From Micropruina glycogenica (GTDB lineage Bacteria > Actinomycetota > Actinomycetes > Propionibacteriales > Propionibacteriaceae), in the NCBI RefSeq assembly GCF_900289045.1, contig NZ_LT985188.1, forward strand, positions 124,001 through 188,000: DNA of 64,000 nucleotides, written 5' to 3'. Positions 8,451 to 17,536 of this stretch are shown in pieces. The stretch's first letter is position 1, and each line of letters opens with the position of its first letter. The translations under genes were made by a program, and so were the position numbers. A model generated the notes under the pieces. It made no database searches, was not told the origin of the DNA, and was given only the letters and a program-made list of their open reading frames with translations.

Positions 8451-9110
8451 TCAGCCACCCACTCGACGCACCAGGTCGACCGTCAGCCCGGCCAAGTCGT
8501 CGAGCACCTCGGCCGCTCGAGCGAGCACGTCGGCCGAGGGGGGCAGAAAGTGCGGCGGAATTGCGATCACCGGCATGCCGGCGTTCACCCCGGCCATGAT
8601 GCCGTTGGCCGAATCCTCGACGACCACGGTGTGCGCAGGGTCTGCGCCGAGCTGCTCGGCGACCCACAAAAAGGCGTCGGGGGCGGGCTTGCCCTTTGCC
8701 GTGCCCTCCTCGGTCGAACGGACGACGGTGAACAGCTCCCGCACACCCAGCACCTGCAGAGCGCGTTCGATCAGCACCCGGGGCGACGACGACGCCACAC
8801 CCAGCGGCCACACCTCGGCCATGCGGCGAACGGCATCCGCGGCACCCGGCAGCACCGGCAGGTCACGGCTGTAGCGCTGCAGCATGGCGTCGATGGTGCG
8901 GCGGGCGGCGTCGTCGGGGTTGTCGCCGAAACCGACGCTGCGGTGGGTGTAGCCCGACCAGTCGGGGGTGCTCATGCCCATCGTGGCGCGGCTGTCCGCC
9001 TCCGACCACTCCAGCCCCTCGCGAGCCATCAGGGCGCGGCGCTCCTCGTCCCACACCGCCTCGGTGTTGGTGAGCGTGCCGTCCAGGTCGAAGATCACAG
9101 CCTGCGTCAT
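8451..9110 (-). CDS. HAD-superfamily hydrolase, beta-phosphoglucomutase-like
   Basis: A 219-residue HAD enzyme with a small helical cap. Motifs run VIFDLDGTLTNTEAVWDEE (nucleophile and acid Asp), GVASSSPRVLIERAL (Ser), KGKPAPDAFLWVAEQLG (Lys) and VVVEDSANGIMAGVNAG (metal-binding acidic pair). This set is typical of the beta-phosphoglucomutase / sugar phosphatase subgroup; whether it is a mutase or a phosphatase cannot be told. The ATG at 9110 begins right before the nucleophile motif, as expected. It is downstream of, and on the same strand as, the dimethylargininase gene, with an 80-base gap. Confidence 0.9.
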   Translation of the reverse strand: MTQAVIFDLDGTLTNTEAVWDEERRALMAREGLEWSEADSRATMGMSTPDWSGYTHRSVGFGDNPDDAARRTIDAMLQRYSRDLPVLPGAADAVRRMAEVWPLGVASSSPRVLIERALQVLGVRELFTVVRSTEEGTAKGKPAPDAFLWVAEQLGADPAHTVVVEDSANGIMAGVNAGMPVIAIPPHFLPPSADVLARAAEVLDDLAGLTVDLVRRVGG

Positions 9111-9190
9111 GGCCCCATTCTCGGGGGCGTTCGGTTGCTGCCACCACCAGACCCATCGAACAGACCAGTGGACACGCCAGTGGCCTGGTG

Positions 9191-9961
9191 TCAGACGCCG
9201 CGCAACCGCACCGACAGGCAGGTGACGCAACCTTCGAGCTTCTCGAACTCGCTGATGTCGACGCTGCTCACGTCGTACCCGCGCTGCGACAGCAGTTCGG
9301 CGGTGCGTGGCGCGGAGGCAGCGATCAACAGCCGGTTGCCGTTGAGCAGCACCACGTGCGCGCCCTCGGGTTCGGGCACCTCGAGCACGCTGGGGAACAC
9401 CGAGGGGTCGTCGATGGTGCCGGGGTGAAACAGCACCGCCCCGTCGGGCAGCGCGGTGACGGCCGACTTCAGGTGCAGCACCTTCTCGACCGGCACCGGC
9501 ACCACCTCGGCGCCGAGCGGGCGCAGCAGGTCGGCGAGCTGTTCGACGCCGGCCGCGTTGGTTCGGCCACCCACGCCCACCCACACGGTGTTGCCGTGCT
9601 TCAGCACGTCGCCGCCGTCCAGCGTCCCGGGCTCGGTGATGCGCGCCAGCCGATACCCCAGCGCCCGAACGGCCACCTCGGCGCCCGGTAGCTCCAGCCG
9701 CCGCTCGACCGCTCCGGGTCGGCTGATCACCGCCATGTCGCCGTAGACCACCATGGTGTCTTCGATGAACACGCCGTCGGGGCATTCGTCGGCCGCCGGC
9801 ACCTCGATGGTCTCCCAGCCGTGGTCGTGCAACACCTGCCGGTAGTCGTTCCACTGCTCGACGGCCCAAGGCACGTCCACCGGCTGTCGTTCGAGATGGG
9901 TGAGCAGGCCTTCGGCCAGCCTTGCCGAGGGGCGCCGAACCAGGGCACGTTGCTGAAGCAC
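9191..9961 (-). CDS. Dimethylargininase (DDAH)
   Basis: Hydrolyses N-omega-methylated arginines to citrulline and methylamines, or acts on arginine analogues. The protein (256 residues from this start) shows the guanidino-modifying fold motifs: ALVRRPS at the N-terminus, DGVFIEDTMVV, EPGTLDGGDVL, and catalytic cysteines in the C-terminal KLEGCVTCLSVRLR. The GTG start at 9961 is preferred because CAGACT lies 6 bases upstream and because known family members begin almost directly at ALVRRPS; an ATG at 10006 would add 15 residues without family match. It is divergent from the hydrolase gene at 10038. Confidence 0.9.
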   Translation of the reverse strand: MLQQRALVRRPSARLAEGLLTHLERQPVDVPWAVEQWNDYRQVLHDHGWETIEVPAADECPDGVFIEDTMVVYGDMAVISRPGAVERRLELPGAEVAVRALGYRLARITEPGTLDGGDVLKHGNTVWVGVGGRTNAAGVEQLADLLRPLGAEVVPVPVEKVLHLKSAVTALPDGAVLFHPGTIDDPSVFPSVLEVPEPEGAHVVLLNGNRLLIAASAPRTAELLSQRGYDVSSVDISEFEKLEGCVTCLSVRLRGV

Positions 9962-10037
9962 GCCCTTAGTCTGACGGGTCCGGCCGTCCAGGTGCGCGAA
10001 ACCCACGCCGCGGACGCCGGGCGTCTACGATCGGCAC

Positions 10038-10985
10038 ATGCGCGAGTGGGTGCGGTTGAGTGTTGACACGGCGCACGAGATACCCGAACCGAGCGGCCGG
10101 CTGCTGCAGTTCGTGGCCCGCATCGACCCTGACCAGCCGCCGTTGCAGGCGCTGCTCGTGGGCGAGCCCAGCGACCGGCTGCTGGTGTACTTTCCCGGCT
10201 TCAACACCCCGCTCGGCCCGTGGGAGGCCGCGAAATGCCGCATGCTCGCCACCGCCTTCGACGAGCCGGTGCTGCTGGTCGAGATTCCCGGCATGAGCCA
10301 CTACGGCGACCCGCTGCCGTCCAGGGTGCGCAAGCAGATGCTGAAGGGCGACGTGCAGGCCTGGGCGAACCTGATGGTCGACTACCAAGAGGCGGCGCTG
10401 GCCTCACTCGGGCTGGCGCTGCCCTCCACGATCGACGTGCTCGGGTACTCCACCGGGTGTTCGCTGGGTGTCGCCGCGCTCAGCCGCTGGGGGCGAGACA
10501 CCGCCGTGCGGTCGGTTTCGTTGGTCGAGCCGGTGGCCACCATGCCGCGCAACCTGTTCAGGCTCGAGTTGCACAACCTGGCGGACGTGCTGCGGCAGCC
10601 GGCCAGCTATGCCACCAACCACCCGCACGACTGGGTGATGCGGGCTCGTCGCCGGCAGCTGCGCGAGCCCTGGGTGCGCTACGGCCCCGCCGATCTGGTG
10701 GCCATCGCCCACGTGCTGGGCCGGCCCCACCTGCCCGGCGACCTACCCCTGGACGGCTCGGTGGCGGTCAGCCTGGTGCGCGGCGACCGCAGCGACCTGT
10801 GCCACTCCGACTCGTTCGCGGCGCTGGCCGCAGCCGCTCCCGACGACGCCGGCATCACCGTCGAGGTGCAGGGCTTCGGGCACCCGCTGTGGCATTCGTT
10901 TCCGGTGCTCGAAAAGCTCGTGCCGATGCTCGGCGACGCGGCTCAGCAGGGCGGCGGCAGCGTGATCGACCCGTCGCCGCGATAG
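10038..10985 (+). CDS. Alpha/beta-hydrolase-like protein of unknown substrate
   Basis: A 315-residue cytoplasmic protein with the alpha/beta hydrolase layout: LLVYFPGFNTPLGPW (strand and oxyanion turn), nucleophile elbow GYSTGCSLG, LVRGDRSDLCHSD near the acid position and GFGHPLWHSF with a candidate histidine. No close named family was recognised. The ATG lies 6 bases after TACGAT (10026-10031), a leaderless start, and the gene is divergent from dimethylargininase. Its last 43 bases overlap the 3' end of the convergent membrane-protein gene, an unusual tail-to-tail overlap. Confidence 0.8.
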   Translation: MREWVRLSVDTAHEIPEPSGRLLQFVARIDPDQPPLQALLVGEPSDRLLVYFPGFNTPLGPWEAAKCRMLATAFDEPVLLVEIPGMSHYGDPLPSRVRKQMLKGDVQAWANLMVDYQEAALASLGLALPSTIDVLGYSTGCSLGVAALSRWGRDTAVRSVSLVEPVATMPRNLFRLELHNLADVLRQPASYATNHPHDWVMRARRRQLREPWVRYGPADLVAIAHVLGRPHLPGDLPLDGSVAVSLVRGDRSDLCHSDSFAALAAAAPDDAGITVEVQGFGHPLWHSFPVLEKLVPMLGDAAQQGGGSVIDPSPR

Positions 10986-12016
10986 CCGATGGCGATGCGT
11001 GTCACCGCATCGCCCGTCACCACGTAGGCGATGTAGCGGTCACCGGTGGTCAACGCCCATTGGCTCACCTTCGTGCCGCCGTCGTTCATCGTGACGCGCT
11101 TGAGCGCTGAGCCGTAGGTCGCCTTCACGTCGGCCAAGGTGGTGCCGACCCGCACCCCGCGAGCGCTGCCGAACGCGGCGCTGCGAATGTCGATGGCCAC
11201 CACCGTGCCGCCGGCCGAATACACCCGGGTGTCGCCGAGCAGGTCGGTGGGCGAGTAGGCGTCGCAGGCGGTGGGGGCTGCCTGCAGCACGCCCAGTTCG
11301 ACGGCCTGCTCGGCGTTCAGGCCGAGGGTGACCGGGCCGAGCCCGTCGATCAGAAAGGTCCAGCCCAGCCGGTTGCTCGCATCGTTGAGCGTGCTCGTCG
11401 GCGACGCCGATGCGGTGGGGGTCGGTGTGGCGGTGGGGGTCGGCGTCGGTGTGGGCGTCGGACTGGCTGTGGTCGGTGTCGCGGACGCCGAACTGCGGGT
11501 GCGCGTCGGGGTCGGCGTGGTCGACGCCTCGACGCTCGCCCCGGTGGTGCGCACCGGCGTCGCCCGGGTCGCCTCGGGCGAAGGGAAGCGAAACACGAAG
11601 AACCACGCCAGCACCAGCGCGACGACGCCCACCAGCGCGCCCAGCGCGATCGCCTGGCCGGTGCCGCCGCCCGCTGTCGCCGGCTTGCGGCCCTGGGTGT
11701 CGTTCGCCGGGCTCGACCCCCGGCGCGGTTCGGTCGGTGACGCCGGCTGCGCCGAAGCTGCCGGCGCAGGATCCGCCGCCCACGACGGTGTGAACGGTGC
11801 GGTGGCGGCCCCCGTCGGGTCGTCCGGTGGTGAAGGGGGACGGCCCGGCGTCAGTGGCGTGCCGGGGCTTGCCGGCTGGGCAGTCGCTCCGCCGGGTGCA
11901 CCCGGGCCTGGTTGGTGGCTCGCTTCGCCCTCGTACCGCAGGCCCGCGTCGGTGTCGCTCTGCGGGTCGAACAGCCAGCCGGTGTCGTCGTCGCCGTCCG
12001 GACGATCCGTGGCCAC
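10943..12016 (-). CDS. Membrane-anchored Pro/Thr-rich protein, function unknown
   Basis: A 357-residue single-pass protein. Residues 1-118 are a cytoplasmic tail rich in Pro, Ala and acidic residues, 121-143 form one membrane helix (ALGALVGVVALVLAWFFVF), 150-210 are a Thr/Pro/Ser-rich stalk with TPTPTP repeats, and 215-357 are a compact outer domain with two cysteines (about 251 and 357) that could pair. The start is GTG 12016, supported by AAGGAGG seven bases upstream. The outer domain was not matched to a named family. The gene is divergent from the dnaK operon and its 3' end overlaps the convergent hydrolase gene. Confidence 0.82.
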   Translation of the reverse strand: MATDRPDGDDDTGWLFDPQSDTDAGLRYEGEASHQPGPGAPGGATAQPASPGTPLTPGRPPSPPDDPTGAATAPFTPSWAADPAPAASAQPASPTEPRRGSSPANDTQGRKPATAGGGTGQAIALGALVGVVALVLAWFFVFRFPSPEATRATPVRTTGASVEASTTPTPTRTRSSASATPTTASPTPTPTPTPTATPTPTASASPTSTLNDASNRLGWTFLIDGLGPVTLGLNAEQAVELGVLQAAPTACDAYSPTDLLGDTRVYSAGGTVVAIDIRSAAFGSARGVRVGTTLADVKATYGSALKRVTMNDGGTKVSQWALTTGDRYIAYVVTGDAVTRIAIGYRGDGSITLPPPC

Positions 12017-12145
12017 AAGTCCTCCTTCGCTCCGACGCAGTCGTGAACCAATGTCGCACGCGTGCCACCCGAGCCGCACGTCGCCGCGTCTGGGCAGAGC
12101 GTCCTGACAGGGGTGCGCCAGAGGAATATTCGGCCCAGTTCAGTA

Positions 12146-12194
12146 GTTGAGTCTGATGCACTCAACTTTTCGAGTTGAGCGTGTTAGGCTCAAC
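12146..12194 (+). promoter_or_regulatory. Two HAIR operators (HspR boxes) of the dnaK operon
   Basis: Two inverted repeats with 7-base spacers: GTTGAGT-N7-ACTCAAC at 12146-12166 and GTTGAGC-N7-GCTCAAC at 12174-12194. Both match the HspR-associated inverted repeat known in Streptomyces and Mycobacterium. A TAGGCT hexamer (12185-12190) inside the second box is the best -10 candidate, so bound HspR would cover the promoter. Confidence 0.93.
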
Positions 12195-12201
12195 AACGTA
12201 G

Positions 12202-14103
<1,902 letters not shown>

Positions 14104-14115
14104 CGCACGTGTTCC

Positions 14116-14142
14116 GGCCCGTGGGTGAGACGCCCACGGGCC
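14116..14142 (+). terminator. Hairpin between dnaK and grpE (possible attenuator)
   Basis: GGCCCGTGGG and CCCACGGGCC pair around a 7-base loop in the short gap after dnaK. There is no long T-run, so readthrough into grpE is expected; it may lower downstream expression or protect the dnaK 3' end. Confidence 0.55.
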
Positions 14143-14163
14143 CGGTTCTGCGAAGGAGAACCT

Positions 14164-14721
14164 GTGACGAACGAGGAGCAGCTACCCGCTGACCACCCCG
14201 TGACCCCCGATGAGGCCGAGGGCCTGGTCGAGGAGTCCACCCTGGCCGACGCCACCACCCCCGAGGGCTTCAACGATTCGATCGTCTCGGCCAAGATCAG
14301 CGAACTCGAAGAGCTGGCTGCCGAGCGCACCGCCGACCTGCAGCGGCTGCACGCCGAGTACGCCAACTACAAGAAGCGTGTCGACCGCGACCGTGCGCTG
14401 GCCCGGCAGGGCGGCATCGAGGCGGTGGTACTCGACCTGCTGCCGGTGCTCGACAGCATCGAAGGTGCGCGCGAGCACGACGAGTTGACCGGCGGTTTCA
14501 AGCTGGTCGCCGACGAGATCGAAAAGGTCGGCGCCAAGTACGGGCTGAGCGTGTACGGCGAGGTCGGCGACCCGTTCGACCCCAACGTGCACGAGGCCCT
14601 CATGCACGTGCCGATGCCCGGCGTCGAGGTCACCACCGTGTCGGCGGTCATGCAGAAGGGCGTCCGCCTCAACGACCGGGTGCTGCGCCCGGCCCGGGTC
14701 GGCGTAGCCGAACCCGAATGA
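14164..14721 (+). CDS. grpE: Nucleotide exchange factor GrpE
   Basis: DnaK co-chaperone of 185 residues that speeds ADP release. An acidic, poorly structured N-terminus (about residues 1-50) is followed by a long coiled coil ([28 protein letters not shown]) and the beta-domain end [14 protein letters not shown] and [16 protein letters not shown], both hallmarks. The start is GTG 14164 with GAAGGAGAA upstream; an earlier in-frame ATG would run into the hairpin that follows dnaK. It lies between dnaK and dnaJ in the standard actinobacterial order. Confidence 0.97.
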   Translation: MTNEEQLPADHPVTPDEAEGLVEESTLADATTPEGFNDSIVSAKISELEELAAERTADLQRLHAEYANYKKRVDRDRALARQGGIEAVVLDLLPVLDSIEGAREHDELTGGFKLVADEIEKVGAKYGLSVYGEVGDPFDPNVHEALMHVPMPGVEVTTVSAVMQKGVRLNDRVLRPARVGVAEPE

Positions 14722-14777
14722 GCGCTGGCCGCGCTCGCCACAACTACGATCGACGGCACCTGAAAGGAGGCGTCTGA

Positions 14778-15932
14778 ATGAGTACCAAAGACTGGATCGA
14801 GAAGGACTTCTACAAGGTTCTCGGCGTGTCGAAAGACGCCAAGCCCGACGAGATCAAGAAGGCGTTCCGCAAGCTGGCCCGTGAGAACCACCCCGACCAG
14901 AACCAGAACGACCCCAAGGCCGAGCAGCGGTTCAAAGACATCAGCGAGGCCAACTCGGTACTGTCCGACCCCGCCAAGCGCAAGGAGTACGACGAGGCCC
15001 GCAGCCTGTTCGGCGGCGGCGGCTTCCGCTTTCCCGGCGGTGGCCAGGGGCCGTCAATGGAAGACCTGTTCCGCAACGCCGGCGGCTCCGGCGCCGGCGC
15101 GGCGAGCGGCAACATCAGCGACCTGTTCGGCAACCTGTTCGGCGGCACGTCCACCCGGCGCACCACCACCCAGCGCGGCCCGCGCCGTGGCCAAGACATC
15201 GAAGGCGAGGCGACGATCGACTTCACCGACGCCGTCGAAGGGGTCACGGTCACCATGCAGACGGTGTCGGACGAGGCGTGCGGGGCCTGTTCGGGCACCG
15301 GCGCCAAATCGGGCACGCTGCCGCGGGTGTGCCCCACCTGTCAGGGCAGCGGCATGGAAACCTCGACCTCAGGCGGTGTCTTCGCGGTCAGCGAACCGTG
15401 CCACGACTGCCGCGGTCGCGGATTGATCGTCGAAGAGCCCTGCCCGGTGTGCGGCGGCTCCGGCCGCGGCCGCTCGACCCGGTCGATGCAGGTGCGCATT
15501 CCCGCCGGGGTCACCGACGGGCAGCGCATTCGCATCAAGGGCAAGGGCGGCGCCGGCGAGAACGGTGGTGCCCCGGGCGACCTGTACGTGCTCGTGCACG
15601 TGCGGCCGCACAAGCTGTTCGGCCGCAAGGGCGACAACCTCACCCTGACCGTGCCGGTCACCTTCACCGAGGCCGCCTTGGGCGCCGAGGTGTCGGTACC
15701 CACCCTGAACGGCCAGCGGGTCACCCTGAAGCTCGGCCCGGGCACCCCCAACGGACGCACCTTCCGGGTGCGCGGCCGGGGCGTGCACAAGAACGACGGC
15801 AGCACCGGCGACCTGCTGGTCACCGTCGAGGTGCAGGTGCCCAACCAGCTCAACGACACCGCCAAGGAAGCGCTCGAGAGCTTCGCCGCTGCGCTCGGTG
15901 ACGCCGACCCGCGCTCGTCGCTGTACGCGTGA
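14778..15932 (+). CDS. dnaJ: Chaperone DnaJ
   Basis: Hsp40 co-chaperone of 384 residues that stimulates DnaK ATPase. The J domain (about 10-75) has the HPD motif in RENHPDQNQ; a Gly/Phe-rich linker follows (FGGGGFRFPGGG). The zinc region contains four CxxCxGxG-type repeats beginning CGACSGTGAKSG and CPTCQGSG. C-terminal substrate domains end in SLYA. AAAGGAGG lies upstream of the ATG. The stop overlaps the hspR GTG (GTGA), so regulator and chaperone are translationally coupled. This operon-linked form corresponds to DnaJ1 of other actinobacteria. Confidence 0.98.
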   Translation: MSTKDWIEKDFYKVLGVSKDAKPDEIKKAFRKLARENHPDQNQNDPKAEQRFKDISEANSVLSDPAKRKEYDEARSLFGGGGFRFPGGGQGPSMEDLFRNAGGSGAGAASGNISDLFGNLFGGTSTRRTTTQRGPRRGQDIEGEATIDFTDAVEGVTVTMQTVSDEACGACSGTGAKSGTLPRVCPTCQGSGMETSTSGGVFAVSEPCHDCRGRGLIVEEPCPVCGGSGRGRSTRSMQVRIPAGVTDGQRIRIKGKGGAGENGGAPGDLYVLVHVRPHKLFGRKGDNLTLTVPVTFTEAALGAEVSVPTLNGQRVTLKLGPGTPNGRTFRVRGRGVHKNDGSTGDLLVTVEVQVPNQLNDTAKEALESFAAALGDADPRSSLYA

Positions 15933-16426
15933 GCGCCATGACCGAGCCGACCGGTTTTCTGCCCCAGCGCATCGATTCGGACGCGCCCGTGTTCGTGATC
16001 TCGGTGGCCGCGCAGTTGGCCGACATGCACCCCCAGACCCTGCGCGGCTACGACCGGCTGGGTCTGGTGGTGCCCAAGCGGGCCCGCGGCCGTGGCCGCC
16101 GTTACTCGCTGCGCGACATCGCCACCCTGCGGCACATTCAGCACCTGTCGCAGAACGAGGGCATCAACCTCGAGGGCATTCGGCGCATTCTGGCGCTCGA
16201 GAACGAGTTGGACGCCGTGCGCGCCCAGCTCTCCCGCGTGGCCGACCTGCTCACGGCCCTGCAGCACGAGGTGCCGGCCGCACGCATCTTCACTGCTGCG
16301 GCCGCCGGTGACGTGCACCTGGGTCGCAGCGCGGCGCGCCGTCCGGCTCTGGCCCTGCCCAGTCGGGCGAGCACCGCCCGCGATCTGGCGCGGCGTGACG
16401 TGCCGCCGGTTTCCAAAGCCCTCTGA
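15929..16426 (+). CDS. hspR: Heat-shock repressor HspR (MerR family)
   Basis: Transcriptional repressor of 165 residues that binds HAIR elements. The N-terminal winged helix is MerR-like: VFVISVAAQLADMHPQTLR, YDRLGLVVPKR, RRYSLRDIATLRHIQHL and NLEGIRRILALE, followed by a coiled dimer helix and a basic, Ala/Arg-rich tail of about 45 residues. The GTG overlaps the dnaJ stop. Matching operators occur upstream of dnaK (two) and clpB (one) in this window, so the regulon core is visible here. In Streptomyces HspR requires DnaK as co-repressor; this is family knowledge, not seen in the sequence. Confidence 0.96.
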   Translation: MSAMTEPTGFLPQRIDSDAPVFVISVAAQLADMHPQTLRGYDRLGLVVPKRARGRGRRYSLRDIATLRHIQHLSQNEGINLEGIRRILALENELDAVRAQLSRVADLLTALQHEVPAARIFTAAAAGDVHLGRSAARRPALALPSRASTARDLARRDVPPVSKAL

Positions 16427-16436
16427 GCCTGGCTGA

Positions 16437-16808
16437 TCAGGCCTGGCGGGTGCGGCGCGCGGCGACGAACGACCGCACGCCCACAACCAGGTAGGCCACC
16501 AGCAGCACGCACATGACGGCACTGGCGATGATGGCGCCCGGTCGTTCGGCGGTGCCGTCGAACACCTCGCCCAGCTTGAGGGTGTTCATCACCGAACCCA
16601 GCACGCCCAGCAGGGCGACGGCCAGCGCACCGTGAATGGCGTGCCTGCGCATGCGCTCGTCGCGGGCCAACCATCCGGCCACCAGCAACAACACCCCCAC
16701 TGCGCTGGGAATCAGGGCGGTGAGGCTGCCCGCGTGCGTGGCTGCGTAGGCGACCACGCCGGTCAGCGTGAGCAGCGCGCCGATGGCCAGGGTGAGTCTG
16801 GTGATCAC
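16437..16808 (-). CDS. Four-helix membrane protein, unknown function
   Basis: A 123-residue protein with four predicted membrane helices (about residues 3-24, 30-47, 58-76 and 90-112) and a short basic end RSFVAARRTRQA. No family was recognised. It begins with GTG 16808. An 18 bp inverted repeat GTGAGAC-AATC-GTCTCAC lies 21 bases upstream and looks like a TetR-type operator, so expression is probably repressor-controlled. It is convergent with hspR, with only 10 bases between the stop codons. Confidence 0.75.
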   Translation of the reverse strand: MITRLTLAIGALLTLTGVVAYAATHAGSLTALIPSAVGVLLLVAGWLARDERMRRHAIHGALAVALLGVLGSVMNTLKLGEVFDGTAERPGAIIASAVMCVLLVAYLVVGVRSFVAARRTRQA

Positions 16809-16828
16809 GGTGAGGTGTCCTCTCGTCG

Positions 16829-16846
16829 GTGAGACAATCGTCTCAC
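16829..16846 (-). promoter_or_regulatory. TetR-type operator candidate
   Basis: Perfect inverted repeat GTGAGAC / GTCTCAC with a 4-base centre, 21 bases upstream of the four-helix membrane gene. The shape fits a TetR-family site. No TetR gene lies next to it; the adjoining 690 bases hold no intact gene. Confidence 0.5.
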
Positions 16847-17536
16847 GCTTGGTGAGGTACCCCGCGCCGGCCGGACCGGGCCGGCAGGTCGGGAGCGATG
16901 TGCCACTCCACGATCACCCCTACCGCCAGCACCCCGTCCTCGGCGTTGATGTCTGAAAGAGGTCGTCGGGGCATCGGCTGATACCGCCGTCGAGCGTCAG
17001 CCGGTGGCGTGACTGACTGGGCCGTGCGGTGCTGGGGCCAATGCCTACTTGCGCCCACCACTCGACATTGCGGCGAACGCGGGAATCTCACGACGCAACC
17101 ATGAGGCCCGAGGGACCGCACGCGGCCCACCCTCGTCCACCAGAGATCCCGGCTTCCTGCGCACAGTTGGCGTGAGTTGGGGACGGTTCCGATCTCGCGC
17201 CACCCTGGCCGCACCCCTGTGGCGTGAGTTGGGGACGGTTCCGATCTCGCGCCACCCCGGCCGTCCGCACCCCTGCCGCTGGTCGGCGATCTCGAGATCG
17301 CTGCAGACTTTCAGCCGCGCTGCACGCTTTCGCCCTGCAACACGCCATCACGTGGCCGGCCCGAAATCGTGCCGCGATCTCGAGATCGCAAACCCTCACC
17401 GGGGTGCAGACGAGTGCATGCGGGATCGTCCGGCCGATGAATCAGCGGGGACGGCGGCACCCACCCACCGGAGCGGTGCAACGACTTCGTCCACGCAGCG
17501 CTCGGAACTGTCGGAGCCGGCGGGCATGCTTGCGTC
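16847..17536. other. Gene-free stretch with repeats
   Basis: No intact gene is seen in these 690 bases. They hold two 33 bp palindromes (17169-17201, 17221-17253) and a 104 bp element with palindromic ends (17286-17389). Immediately before 17537 a CATGCT hexamer (17525-17530) sits 6 bases from the protease ATG and is its likely -10. Open frames in the stretch have the composition of repeats rather than proteins. Confidence 0.7.
17286..17389 (+). repeat. 104 bp element with palindromic ends, copy A
   Basis: Both ends carry the 16 bp palindrome GCGATCTCGAGATCGC (17286-17301 and 17374-17389). The interior matches the reverse complement of copy B at 50689-50792, sharing pieces such as GCGCTGCA, CTTTCG and CCTGCAACACG in the same order; both copies are exactly 104 bp. 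Confidence 0.85.

Noticed and set aside
16843-17214. Open frame of 123 codons on the minus strand between the membrane gene and the M4 protease
   Set aside because: It runs through a 33 bp palindrome and the operator, lacks a ribosome site or -10, and has no recognisable domain.
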